Translations under genes and position numbers: made by a program
Source of the DNA: RYN-230 sp963851025
GTDB taxonomy: Bacteria > Actinomycetota > Actinomycetes > Streptosporangiales > Streptosporangiaceae
NCBI GenBank assembly: GCA_963851025.1
Contig: CAWKOA010000006.1
Span: forward strand, 372,001-436,000
Direction of reading: 5' to 3'
Length of the DNA stretch: 64,000 bases
The notes under the pieces: model-generated
The model's input: only the letters and a program-made list of their open reading frames with translations
The model's database searches: none
What the model was told of the DNA's origin: nothing
Shown: positions 53,435 to 62,638 of the stretch, piece after piece
Numbering within the stretch: the stretch's first letter is position 1
Layout: each line of letters begins with the position of its first letter

Positions 53435-54295
53435 TTACCTGGTGACGAAATCGAGCAGCAGCGGGGCGGCCTGGATCCAGGGATCGAAGCGGTGGCCGGT
53501 GCCGTTGGCCTGGGCCGCGCTGGACCGTTCCCAGGCATCCTCCGGCCAGGGTGGCTCCACCAGCTCCGATCCCCTGATCAGGCAGTGCACCTCCATGGAG
53601 GTCCGCTTCGGGTGATCCAGGTCGTCCACGCCGCCGCGGATGATCAGCGTGGGGACCTGGATTTTCCCGAACTCCTCGTCCTCCACGCCCGGGATGGTCT
53701 GCCCGGGCTTGGGGACGAAGGCGTTCAGCCAGCGCAGCATGATGTCCTGGAACTCCGCGGGGTCCAGTGCGAGGAACCGTTCCTTGTTGCGCGGGTTGGC
53801 CGCGAGCACCTCCTGCCAGGCGGGCAGGTTGAGCACGCCCTCCATGCCCATCCGGCGCACCGTGTTGATGTTGGGCAGGATGTAGTAGGCGCCCAGGTTG
53901 TAGGTGGAGAAGACGCCGCCGACGATGTGCCACACCGCCACCCTGGACGCGACGTCCGGGTGAAGGATGGTGGTCAGCAGCGAGTCCCGGGCCCCGCCCG
54001 AGCCGCCGGCGATCACGGCGGGCGCCATGTCCAGGCGGGTCAGCAGCTCGGCCAGGGTGTCGGCCCGCATGTGCGACTCCGAGCGCCCGTAGAACTGGAC
54101 GTCCGAGGCCCCGCAGTTGGGCCGGTCCCACAGCAGCACCCGCAGCCCGCCGCCGGCCAGCGCGTCGGCGAGCGGCCGCACGCCGGGCTCATCCTTGCTG
54201 AACCGGCCGCCGGGGGTCAGCACGATCGGCTGGCCACCGGCCGGCCCGAGCAGCTCGTACTCGACCTGCCCGCCGTGAATCTCCATCGATGCCAC
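53435..54295 (-). CDS. alpha/beta hydrolase C2
   Basis: 286 residues from GTG 54293-54295 with AGGAGGAG 6 nt ahead. Paralogue of C1 with the same landmarks: PIVLTPGGRFSKDEPG, VLLWDRPNCGASD, SHMRADTLAELL, nucleophile IAGGSGGARDS, VAVWHIVGG, LIIRGGVDDLDHPKRTSMEV, EPPWPEDAW. About two-thirds identical by eye along the chain. Same operon as MFS, Rieske and A2/B2. Likely to act on the same class of compound as C1, for example a ring-fission or ester intermediate. Confidence 0.87.
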   Translation of the reverse strand: MASMEIHGGQVEYELLGPAGGQPIVLTPGGRFSKDEPGVRPLADALAGGGLRVLLWDRPNCGASDVQFYGRSESHMRADTLAELLTRLDMAPAVIAGGSGGARDSLLTTILHPDVASRVAVWHIVGGVFSTYNLGAYYILPNINTVRRMGMEGVLNLPAWQEVLAANPRNKERFLALDPAEFQDIMLRWLNAFVPKPGQTIPGVEDEEFGKIQVPTLIIRGGVDDLDHPKRTSMEVHCLIRGSELVEPPWPEDAWERSSAAQANGTGHRFDPWIQAAPLLLDFVTR

Positions 54296-54364
54296 GAGTG
54301 GCTCCTCCTGATGGTTCTCGTTAGGGAAAATCCGGCGCGTGCCGGCGGTCAGGCTTCTGTGCCG

Positions 54365-55723
54365 TCAGGATTCTGGGGCGAGGAGCTTGTCGGCCGCGGA
54401 TCCCACGGGAACGGCGCCCGCCACGGCCCGGCCCTTGGCGAAGAACCGCGCGCTCGGCCGGGCGGCGATGGCGATCACCACGGCCAGCAGCAGCAGGCCC
54501 GTGATCAGGTAGATCGGGATCTTGAAGCTGCCGGTGTGGTCCACGATCTGGCCGGTCACCCAGGGGCCGAGCCCGCCCATCACGGACACGACGATCTGGC
54601 CCATGCCGAACGCCTTGGAGAAGTGCACGGCCCCGAAGTACCGGCTCAGCGCGACCGGGATGGTGGGCACGGTCAGCCCGTATCCGGCACCGAAGAAGGC
54701 GGAGTACACCCAGAGCATCGCGCCGTTGCGGGCGGCCAGGAATGCGAGTGACCCGATGGCCATCAGTGACGTGGAGCCGATCAGGACGAAGTACGGGCTG
54801 GTCCGGTCGGACAGGCGGGAGAACACGATGCCGGACACGGCCGCGATGCCGGCGGCGGCGCCCAGGGCGCCGGAGGACGTGATCGACCCGACCCCGATGG
54901 TCTTCAGGTAGAGCACCTGGTCGGCGGCGTAGACGCCCAGGGACCAGGCTTCGAGGCCGAAGATGGCGAAGATCATCCAGTACAGCGGGGAGCGGGCCAT
55001 GCGCCGCAGGCCGGACTGCACGGTGCCGATCGCGTCGGCATTGCCCTGGGGCGGGACGATCCGGCCCTCGACCCCGTCCACCCACTGCCCGACGTCCTGC
55101 GGCTTCTCGCGCAGCCAGAGCGCGGGGATGGTCAGCACCAGGATGATGAGGCCCAGCACGAAGAGCGCGTGCCGCCAGCCGAACGCGCTGACCAGCACGG
55201 CCATCAGCGGCGCGAAGATCAGGCCGCCGAAGCCGGCCCCGGAGTTCACGAACCCCATGACCACACCACGCCGGCTCATGAACCACTTGTGCACGACGGT
55301 CGTGGCCGGGATGAACCCCATGAACGAGTCGGCCGTGCTCAGCGCCACGCCGAAGATCGCGCCGAACTCGACCGGATTGTGCACGGTCCCGGTGAGCGCG
55401 GTGAACGCGGCGGTGGTCACGCCGCCGATCAAGACGATCCGCTTGACGCCGTACCGGGCCACCAGCCAGCCGGTCAGCGGAGCCACGACAATGCCGAGCA
55501 GGCCCCGGATCAGCAGCGCGGTCGAGATGACGCCGAGGCTCCACTTGACGTCCGGCAGCATCGCCGCGAACAGCGGCGCCACCACGAAGTACACCGCCCC
55601 GGTCGCGGTCCCGTACAGGAGCCAGGCAATGGCGGCCTGCGGGTACCCCTGGAACTCGATCAGGTCTCTGGGCTTGAATTTCGGGGTTTCTGTTGTCCCG
55701 ACTACCTCGGTTGTTTCGGACAC
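54365..55723 (-). CDS. MFS transporter (oxalate/formate-antiporter-like)
   Basis: 452 residues, 12 hydrophobic segments. MFS loop motifs LTGWLVARYGVKRIV (loop 2-3) and SRLSDRTSPY (loop 8-9), with FMSRRGVVMGFVNSGAGFGGLIF of the OFA/monocarboxylate group. GTG start with GGGAGGG 6 nt upstream. Probably imports the substrate of the adjoining catabolic enzymes, likely an organic acid. Confidence 0.88.
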   Translation of the reverse strand: MSETTEVVGTTETPKFKPRDLIEFQGYPQAAIAWLLYGTATGAVYFVVAPLFAAMLPDVKWSLGVISTALLIRGLLGIVVAPLTGWLVARYGVKRIVLIGGVTTAAFTALTGTVHNPVEFGAIFGVALSTADSFMGFIPATTVVHKWFMSRRGVVMGFVNSGAGFGGLIFAPLMAVLVSAFGWRHALFVLGLIILVLTIPALWLREKPQDVGQWVDGVEGRIVPPQGNADAIGTVQSGLRRMARSPLYWMIFAIFGLEAWSLGVYAADQVLYLKTIGVGSITSSGALGAAAGIAAVSGIVFSRLSDRTSPYFVLIGSTSLMAIGSLAFLAARNGAMLWVYSAFFGAGYGLTVPTIPVALSRYFGAVHFSKAFGMGQIVVSVMGGLGPWVTGQIVDHTGSFKIPIYLITGLLLLAVVIAIAARPSARFFAKGRAVAGAVPVGSAADKLLAPES

Positions 55724-55769
55724 GACGACCCTCCCTCTGGCGCCGGCCTTGGCGCCATTGGCTGCGCGT

Positions 55770-55787
55770 TTACACGCCGTTATGTAA
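55770..55787. promoter_or_regulatory. candidate operator inside the long operon
   Basis: ttaca (55770-55774) and tgtaa (55783-55787) form a short inverted repeat in the 135-bp gap between the MFS and Rieske genes, a local AT-rich patch. Possibly an internal promoter or operator; weak evidence. Confidence 0.22.
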
Positions 55788-55858
55788 GAGCGGAATTAGG
55801 CAGGCTGGCGCCTGGCCGGTATATCGCGCGATGGCAGCGAATCAACGTGCCCGGCGTG

Positions 55859-56257
55859 TCACGCCGTGACGATGATCTTCTTGTCGAGCACTTTCACCGG
55901 GTAGGTGCGGATGCTCCATTCGGGCTTGACCGCCGTGGTGCCGGTGGCCAGTTCAAACCCCCACTGGTGCCAGGGGCAGTAGATGTACTCGCCCTCACGG
56001 ACCACGCCGGCGCCGCCCGGAACGTGGTCGGCGACCACGCTCCGGCCGTGCACCCGCCCGGAGCACAAGGGCCCGCCCTCGTGGGGGCAGTAATTCGCGA
56101 TGGCGTAGAAAACGCCGTTCACGTTGTACACGCCGACACCGTGCCGGCCAATCGGGAAAACGCGGTGCGCACCGGGTGGTATATCGTCCTCCGTGCACAC
56201 CACGTGCTCTCTGCCCTGCGGCAGCGACCGTGGCTGACCAGGCTGCGTCGCCGTCAT
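55859..56257 (-). CDS. Rieske 2Fe-2S ferredoxin-type protein
   Basis: 132 residues. Rieske domain with NYCPHEGGPLCSG (Cys-x-His of cluster motif 1) and IYCPWHQWGFELATG (Cys-x2-His of motif 2); the strands HVVCTEDDIPPG and IRTYPVKVLDKKIIV frame it. Stand-alone Rieske proteins donate electrons to ring-hydroxylating or other oxygenases; no oxygenase alpha subunit is encoded in the window. Lies between A2 and the MFS gene in the same direction. Confidence 0.92.
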   Translation of the reverse strand: MTATQPGQPRSLPQGREHVVCTEDDIPPGAHRVFPIGRHGVGVYNVNGVFYAIANYCPHEGGPLCSGRVHGRSVVADHVPGGAGVVREGEYIYCPWHQWGFELATGTTAVKPEWSIRTYPVKVLDKKIIVTA

Positions 56258-56314
56258 GAATGACCCTTTCGTGCTGTGTCCGGCCCGGGATATTTTCTTC
56301 AGGCAGCTTGCCGC

Positions 56315-57465
56315 TCAGTAAACGAACTGCTGGCCGTCGAGCCTGGGAACGGTGCGGGGGATGTTCCGGTAGGTGTCGAAACCGTTCTCGTGCATGATCG
56401 CGTCGCGCATGCTCTCCGGGATGTGCTTGATGACCCAGCGCGGGTCGTCGTACGTCCAGTGCGGGTAGTCCGACGAGTAGAGCAGGATCTTCTCCGCGCC
56501 CATCCACTCCATGGCCCGGGTCAGCTCGAGCTTGTCCTCGGGGTAGTCCAGCGGCTGGGTGGTGAACCGGATGTGGTCCCGGACGTACTCCGACGGCTTG
56601 CGCCTGCAGCTCGGGCACGTCACCCCGGCGCGCCGCGTAGATGGCGTCCATCCGCCACATGAGCGGCAGGATCCAGGTGAACGCGTGCTCGACCAGGACG
56701 ACCTTGAGCGCCGGGAACCGCTCGAAGAGGCCGTCGAAGATCATGCTCATGACCTGGTTCGCGGCCAGCAGCGAGTAGGTGACCATGAAGTCGTGGTTGT
56801 AGCTGGGGAAGCCGACCGGGGGCATCGGCAGCTGCTCGTGGTACCCGCGGCTGAGGTGGCAGCTCACCGGGTACCCGTGCCGGACCGCCGCCGCCCAGAT
56901 CGGGTCGTACTTCGGGTCACCCCAGGCCGGCCGGGGCTCGGCGTTGATGAGCACCTGGGACATGTACTCGTGCCCGGCCCAGTGCTCGATCTCCCGGGCC
57001 GCGCCCTCCGGGTCCTCGACCGCCACGCAGATCGACCCGCGCCAGCGCTGGTGCCAGTTGCTGGTGCTGTCCAGCCAGTGGTTGGCCAGCCAGTGGTTCA
57101 TGGCGATCTTGATCCCCTGGGTGACCTCGGGGAGGATGTGGTTCCGGCCGCCCGGCTCCAGCACGCCGATGTCCGAGCCGGCCCCCAGGATCAGCTGCCG
57201 GAAGGCCAGGTCCGGGTCGGAGCCGGGGAACCCGCCGTCCTCGGGGAAGGTATCCGTGCGCATCGCCTTGGCGTGCGCGTAGTCGGGGGCGTCGTAGTTG
57301 ATCGTGTCGCCGATCTTGTGGTTCAGGTACTTCTTGCGGGCCACGTCGGGCACGTACGGCAGCGAACTCCTCCGGCCGGGGCACGGGATGGACGTCGGAG
57401 TCCACGACCCGGACGGCGACCCGCTCGGTGCTGGCCACCCGGCCCTGGGTCTCGGTGACAGTCAT
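56315..57465 (-). pseudogene. amidohydrolase-2 family protein A2 (two frameshifts)
   Basis: Paralogue of A1, ~383 residues when repaired. ATG 57463-57465 (or 57469-57471, which would overlap the B2 stop). VDSDVHPVP (DxH), VSCHLSRG, VVLVEHAFTWI and LLYSSDYPHWTYDD keep the full metal site. Frames break near 57365 (EEF then LPYVPDVARKKYL) and near 56612 (before RRKPSEYVRD); one extra G explains each, in positions where A1 reads through. Ends TAA-type stop at 56315. A catalytic partner for B2 is inferred. Confidence 0.86.
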
Positions 57466-57467
57466 GA

Positions 57468-58586
57468 TCATTTCCCTTCGTGGCGGGAGTGATTGAGAGC
57501 CTGCTGCTCGGCCAGCTCCAGGCCGTAGAGCTGGGCCGCGTTGCGGTAGAGGACCTTGTCGCGCTGCTCGGCGGTCCAGCCGGCCGGCAGCGTGCAGGGG
57601 TCGCTGGTGTGCCAGTGCGGGTAGCTCGACCCGAACATGACCATGTCTTCCTTGCCGGTCATCCGGAGCCACTCGGCGGCCATGTCCGCGTCGCCGGGGC
57701 CGTCCAGCGCGCCGTGGATGAAGTGCACGTGCCCGGGCAGGTAGTCGCTGGGCATCTCGGGGGCCCACGGGGTCTGCTCCAGGTGCGGCCGGCCGAAGGT
57801 GTCCATCCGCCAGATCAGCGGTGTGAGCAGGTCACCGCCGCCGTCGGCGAACACCACCTTCAGGTGCGGCAGCTTCTCGAACACGCCCTCCGCGATCATG
57901 TTCATCAGGTGGTAGATGTAGTTCAGCCCCATGAAGCCGAGGTACTGCGGGTAGGTCCGCGGCGGGCCGGAGGGGGTCGGCGCGTGGTCGATGCCGGTCC
58001 CGGTCTCGATGTGCACGGCCACCGGCAGGCCCGCCTCGGCCGCCGCCTCCCACAGCGGGAAGAACTGCGGCTTGCCGTAGAGCGTGTGCGACTGCAGCGG
58101 CACGCCGATCTGCACCATCCGCGGGTGCTCCCGCCAGCGGTCGAGCTCCTTGAGCGCGCCCTCGATGTCCTCGGGGTTGAGCCGGATCGTGCCGCGGTAC
58201 CGCTCGCCGAACCGGTCGTTCTCCAGCCAGCGCCGGGCGAGCATCTCGTTGTGCGCGGCCAGCACCGCGGACACCAGGTGGCGGTCGGGCCCGCAGCCTC
58301 TGGTCATCGGGTGCAGGATCGCGATGTCCACGCCCCGCTCGCCGAACAGCTGCTCGCCCGCGAATTCCGGATCCGAGCCCGGGTACATGCCCGGCCGCTC
58401 CGCCCACGGCACGTACTCACCGCCCGGCGCCCCGTACCAGTCCATCTCGACGTCCGGGATGCCCCGGCTCCGGAACGGCTCCTGCATGTAGCTGCGCAGG
58501 TCGCCGTTCGACTCGAAGAACACATGCACGCTGGCGTCGATGATCCGGCGCTGCTGCTCCGCCTGCCGGTCGTCGGGGGTCACCAT
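57468..58586 (-). CDS. amidohydrolase-2 family protein B2, degenerate metal site
   Basis: 372 residues from ATG 58584-58586 with GGAGG ~10 nt ahead. Closely related to B1: IIDASVHVFF (SxH instead of DxH), VAVHIETG, VVFADGGGDLLTP where A has EHAF, and VMFGSSYPHW where A has SSDYPHW. So the catalytic Asp and two ligands are replaced, as in B1. First gene of the ten-gene operon ending with mmsA; the stop overlaps a possible A2 start. Most likely forms a complex with A2. Confidence 0.86.
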   Translation of the reverse strand: MVTPDDRQAEQQRRIIDASVHVFFESNGDLRSYMQEPFRSRGIPDVEMDWYGAPGGEYVPWAERPGMYPGSDPEFAGEQLFGERGVDIAILHPMTRGCGPDRHLVSAVLAAHNEMLARRWLENDRFGERYRGTIRLNPEDIEGALKELDRWREHPRMVQIGVPLQSHTLYGKPQFFPLWEAAAEAGLPVAVHIETGTGIDHAPTPSGPPRTYPQYLGFMGLNYIYHLMNMIAEGVFEKLPHLKVVFADGGGDLLTPLIWRMDTFGRPHLEQTPWAPEMPSDYLPGHVHFIHGALDGPGDADMAAEWLRMTGKEDMVMFGSSYPHWHTSDPCTLPAGWTAEQRDKVLYRNAAQLYGLELAEQQALNHSRHEGK

Positions 58587-58768
58587 GCCGCGGTTGCCTC
58601 CAGTGTGCGGGCCGCCGCCACCACGCGCCGGCCTGACCTGTTGTCCCTGGACGTTCGCCTGTGAATACCTAACGTTTGTTCTCACCGCACGGTAACACCG
58701 GGGGCATGACGGAACAAGAGGGCAATTACGGGAGCCGTACGGCGGGGGCTGGCCGCGCCGGGCGGCGG

Positions 58769-60014
58769 TTAGGCTCGCGCGGCGCCGGACAGGACCGAGT
58801 GCCGGTAGAAGTCGCGGACCCGCAGCGCGGAGATGGGCGCGAGGTTGCGCATCGGCGACCACATGATCTCGCGCAGGCAGGTGGCCACCAGGTCGGAGGC
58901 GGCCACCTGCCTGATCTCACCGTCCAGCACGCCGCTGTCGATGACGCCGACCAGCAGGTCAAACCGGAGCCGGGCGCCTTCCTGGTAACGGTCCGCGACG
59001 CCGATGTCCACCAGGCGCTTGAAACCCTGGAGGATCTCGATCTCCCGGCTGAAGTTCCGGCCCGCCTGGTCCAGCAGCCAGAGGATCGCGTCGATGGATT
59101 CCACCACCGAGGAGCCCGCCTGGATGACCTCGCGGTACGCCTCCGTCAGCCGGTCCGAGAAGCCGCCGAGGATCGCGTGGATCATCGAGTCCTTGGACTC
59201 GAAGTACCGGTAGAGGTTGCTCGCGGTGATCCCGGCCGCGTCCGCGATGTCGCGCATGGTGGTCGCCTCGAAGCCGCGCAGCGCGAACTGGCTGCGGGCC
59301 GCGTCCAGCACCTGGCCGCGGCGCTGGCCCTGGTCCTCGGCGGCCTGGGCCACCCAGCGGGCCCGGGCGTCGTCCACGACCCGGGTGGCCTTGGAGGAGT
59401 CCGCGCTGGCCGGCGCGGCCGTGGCCAGGCCGTCGAAGATCAGGGCGGTGATGCACTCCGCGGCCGCCTGCGTCCCGGATTCGGTCTGCCATCCCCACAG
59501 CAGGCCCGCGTTCACGGTCGTCCGGTGCAGCACGTACCGCAGGATGCGCAGGTCCACCCCGTCCTTGATCTCGCCCGCCGCGGAGGCCGCGCTGATCAGG
59601 GTGCGCCAGAGCCGGTCGACGCTGGCCGGCTCGGCGTGGACCACGGTCTTGAGGCTGGAGCTGGCCGTGGTCGGCGCGTCGAACTGGCTGATCTGCAGGG
59701 CCGCCGGATGCCGGAACGAGACCGCGGCGATCTCCTGGGCGTAGGCCCGCAGGGCGGGCAGCGGGTCCTCGGGGACCGAGCCGAACTCCCGGACCACGCG
59801 GACGAGGTCGGCGTGGTACGCCTCGACCAGCTCGACCGCGATCGCTTCCTTGGAGTCGAAGTGGTGGTAGAGGCTGCCGGCCAGGATCCCGGATGCCGCC
59901 GCGACCTCGCGCATCGAGGTGTTCGTGTACCCGGCCGACGCGAAGAGATCCGCGGCCGTCCTGAGGATCTCGTCACGCCGGCGTATCCCGGCCGGCCAGG
60001 GACGGCCCGGGCAC
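58769..60014 (-). pseudogene. tandem double-TetR regulator 2 (frameshift near start)
   Basis: A 400-plus-residue protein with two full TetR modules: first HTH ILRTAADLFASAGYTNTSMREVAAASGILAGSLYHHF and ligand domain, then a linker and second HTH VLDAARSQFALRGFEATTMRDIADAAGITASNLYRYF with its own ligand domain. The frame is open from ATG 59914, but this cuts off the first HTH, and an in-frame stop lies upstream; removing one T near 59972 joins it to a GTG at 60012-60014. Paralogous to the gene at 48.1 kb (shared GILxGSLYHHFxSKExIAV). Lies upstream of the B2-mmsA operon in the same direction, so likely its regulator. Confidence 0.84.
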
Positions 60015-60136
60015 TGACGATGGGGACGCGGTCACCCGGCCATTATCAGGCCGGCCCGCTACCGGCGGGACCAGCCCCCACGGGCATGTCCTGCTGTCTC
60101 ATGAGAAACAGGCCGGGCCCGCCTGCCTCCTGGCCT

Positions 60137-60160
60137 GGCCGGCCGCGGTTCGCGCCGGCC
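60137..60160 (-). terminator. hairpin downstream of the LCP gene
   Basis: ggccgg-c-cgcg (60137-60147) pairs with cgcgccggcc (60151-60160) with one bulged base and a 3-nt loop. It lies ~20 nt after the stop of the minus-strand LCP gene. Confidence 0.4.
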
Positions 60161-60178
60161 GGGGGGATCACGCGCTGC

Positions 60179-61777
60179 TCAGTTGACGCAGGGGATGCCG
60201 TCCCTGGCGATCACGGCGCCGCCCTGCGGCCCGGTGGTCGGGATCACGGTCGGGGTGGCCTGCGGCGCCCGGGTGGCCAGGGCGCCCGGCAGCACCGCCC
60301 CGGCCCCGAGCAGGACCTGCACGTGCCCGGGCGCGAGGGACGACCCCGGCACGGCGGTGACACCGAGCACCCGGGCGATCGCGGCCGCGTTCGCCGCCGC
60401 GCCGGGGCCGTAGCTGACCGAGGTGACCGGGCGGGCGGCCGTGTTCCCGACCGCCCCCGCCCGGTAGCCGGCCCGGACCAGCGCCGCCGAGATACGCCCG
60501 GCCAGGCCGGTCGTGCTGCCGCCGTTGAGCACGTCCACGGTGGTCGCGGCGGCCGAGGGCTTGAGGGGCGCGGCCGCGTGGTGCCGGGCGGGCCGGGGGG
60601 CGGGCTTCGGGAAGAAGGCCGCGTGCACGATGGACTGGATTTGCGGCACGTTGACCACGTTCGCGTCCTGGCCGTCGATGGTCGCGAAGCCCTTGATCGG
60701 CAGCGTGCGGAAGACGAGGTTCCCGCCGGTCAGGCCCCGCATCTGGGTAGCGAAGTCGAGCAGGTTCCAGCCCGAGTCGGTGATCACGTACTGCTTGGCC
60801 ACCGACAGCAGGGCCGTCAGCTTGGTCAGGTCCCCGAGCACCCCCTGGGTCCGCAGCTGGTGCATCACCGAGTCGATGAACGCCTGCTGGCGGTGGGTAC
60901 GGTCCAGATCGCCGTTGGGCAGGCCGTCGCGCTGGCGGACGAAGGACAGGGCCTGCGCGGCGTCCAGGTGCTGGTAGCCCCGGTGGAAGTGCGCCCCGGA
61001 CTTGGGGTCGCGGACCGCGTGGTTGAGGCAGACTTCCACCCCGCCGAAGACCTTGGCCAGCTCGTAGAACCCGTCCAGGTTGACCTCGGCGAAATGGTCG
61101 ATGTGCACCCCGGTGAGCTGCTCCACCGTGGCCACGGCGGCGTGCCGCCCGGACTCGTTGCCGAGGAAGGCGAGCTGATCCTGCCCCATGGCCGGGTGCT
61201 GCTGCCGCAGCTTCGCCTGCTGGAAGAACATGCTCACGCCGTAGGCCTGGTCGATCTTGCCCACCTGCTGCGGCCCGACCGTGCCGGCGAAATGTACCCA
61301 GTCGTCACGCGGGATGGAGAAGCCGACCGCCTTCTTGCCGCCCGCGAATATGTGGATGAGGATTAGCGTGTTGGTGGCATTCCCGCCGGTGCCGTTTGCC
61401 ACCGCTTGGGCATTTCCCGCATGCAGCTTTGCCAGGATGCTGCCGGGAAGGATATTCCCGTTCCAGTCCCGGCGGCTTTCCAGACCCATCAGCAGGATGT
61501 TCTGCGCACCCGCCGAAGGGCCACTGGTGATCGCGTGCGAGGCGCCGATGCTGCCCACGTCCCGGATGACCAGATAGGAAAAACCACTGGCCATCAGGAC
61601 CAGCGCCGCGAGGAGGCAGGAGACGAAGTACCAGGTCCTGGCCATCGGGCCGGGCGGCGACCCGGTCCCGCCGGGCTTGCCCCGGGCCGGTGGCCGGGAA
61701 CCGCGGCGCACGGGCGCCTGCCTGGCGGCCACGGCCCGGTTATTCCTGGTCTGCCGAGACGGCACCCTGCTGCACAT
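60179..61777 (-). CDS. LytR-CpsA-Psr (LCP) family protein
   Basis: 532 residues. Basic Pro-rich N-terminus, one membrane anchor (FVSCLLAALVLMASGFSYLVI), then the LCP domain: NILLMGLESR, TNTLILIHI, GFSIPRDDWV (catalytic Arg-Asp), GVHIDHFAEVNLDGF, ALSFVRQRDGLPNGDLDRTHRQQAF. C-terminal LytR_C domain (VDVLNGGSTTGLAGRISAAL). Transfers polyprenyl-linked glycopolymers to peptidoglycan on the outer face. The start ATG precedes alternatives without clear ribosome-binding sites. Divergent from the DUF6542 gene. Confidence 0.92.
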   Translation of the reverse strand: MCSRVPSRQTRNNRAVAARQAPVRRGSRPPARGKPGGTGSPPGPMARTWYFVSCLLAALVLMASGFSYLVIRDVGSIGASHAITSGPSAGAQNILLMGLESRRDWNGNILPGSILAKLHAGNAQAVANGTGGNATNTLILIHIFAGGKKAVGFSIPRDDWVHFAGTVGPQQVGKIDQAYGVSMFFQQAKLRQQHPAMGQDQLAFLGNESGRHAAVATVEQLTGVHIDHFAEVNLDGFYELAKVFGGVEVCLNHAVRDPKSGAHFHRGYQHLDAAQALSFVRQRDGLPNGDLDRTHRQQAFIDSVMHQLRTQGVLGDLTKLTALLSVAKQYVITDSGWNLLDFATQMRGLTGGNLVFRTLPIKGFATIDGQDANVVNVPQIQSIVHAAFFPKPAPRPARHHAAAPLKPSAAATTVDVLNGGSTTGLAGRISAALVRAGYRAGAVGNTAARPVTSVSYGPGAAANAAAIARVLGVTAVPGSSLAPGHVQVLLGAGAVLPGALATRAPQATPTVIPTTGPQGGAVIARDGIPCVN

Positions 61778-61869
61778 CGCCCCCCGGCGGTTGCCTTGCT
61801 ACCATTGCGGCGAAGGTTACCCCCGCTCTTCCTTCAGTAAAACAACGCCGGCCAAACCTTTAGGGAAAG

Positions 61870-62512
61870 ATGCTGGATTCACCGGGGCACAAGGCGGATT
61901 CCGGGCCTGCGTATGCGCGCGGGACGGGACGCGATACCAGTTCGGGCCGGAGCAGCGCGGGTTCCCGCCGCGGCGGCGCGAGAACGCGCCAGGGCAACGC
62001 GAGCGGGCGGCCGGGCGAGGGTTCGCGCAGGCGCGATCCGGGCGCGCGGGGGGCGCAGCGCGGGCGGGCATCCGCTGACCCCCCGGCCGGGCCGCCGGGC
62101 CGCTGGTGGGGCACGCGCCCCGGCCGGCTGGGGGTCGGCCTCGTCGTCGGCGGGGCCGCGGCCGGCCTGCTCGGTCACCCTGCTGGCCGGCCGCGAGCCT
62201 GGTTTCGTGCTCGGCATCTTCCTGCTCGCCGGGACGGCGGCCGGGGCCCTGGCCGTCCGCCCGCGTGCCGCCTACCTGATCATCCCGGTCCCGGCGCTGG
62301 CCTACCTGGCCGCGGCCATCGTGGCCGGGCTGGTCCACGACCGGGCCACCGACACCTCCCATACCGCGGTGGTGATCAGCGCGGCGCAGTGGATCGCCAG
62401 CGGATTCCTGGCCATGAGCGCCGCCACGCTGCTGGCCATCGTGGCGGCCGTGGTCCGCTGGGTGGCGGCCCGGCGGCACGGGTGGGGGCAGCGCCGCCAG
62501 GCCATCCGGTGA
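61870..62512 (+). pseudogene. DUF6542-like membrane protein (one frameshift)
   Basis: A long Arg/Gly/Ala-rich, probably disordered N-terminus (~95 aa) followed by four hydrophobic segments: GVGLVVGGAAAGLL, then after a shift near 62175 FVLGIFLLAGTAAGALAV, YLIIPVPALAYLAAAIVAGLVHD and FLAMSAATLLAIVAAVVRWV. One extra G in ctcggtc explains the shift. The helix sequence and layout match DUF6542. Start ATG 61870 is tentative. Divergent from the LCP gene; function unknown. Confidence 0.65.
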
Positions 62513-62638
62513 CTCAGTCCCTCCGGTGACGCAGGTCATCTGATGACGAAGGCGGGCCTACGCCCGCGGCCAGGACCAGGGGGAGAGCCCGCGACCAGGA
62601 CCAGGGCGTGTTCCGCTGGCGTCCCGGCCAGCGGGTGG

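Noticed and set aside
44685..60014. Secondary-metabolite biosynthetic cluster
   Set aside because: No polyketide, NRPS, terpene or RiPP core enzyme; contents fit catabolism.
58676..61366. 896-aa plus-strand open frame
   Set aside because: Antisense to the double-TetR and LCP genes; repetitive Arg/Gly/Asp/Val composition typical of shadows in GC-rich DNA.
61817..62539. 240-aa minus-strand open frame
   Set aside because: Antisense to the hydrophobic DUF6542 helices, which are the more convincing coding signal.
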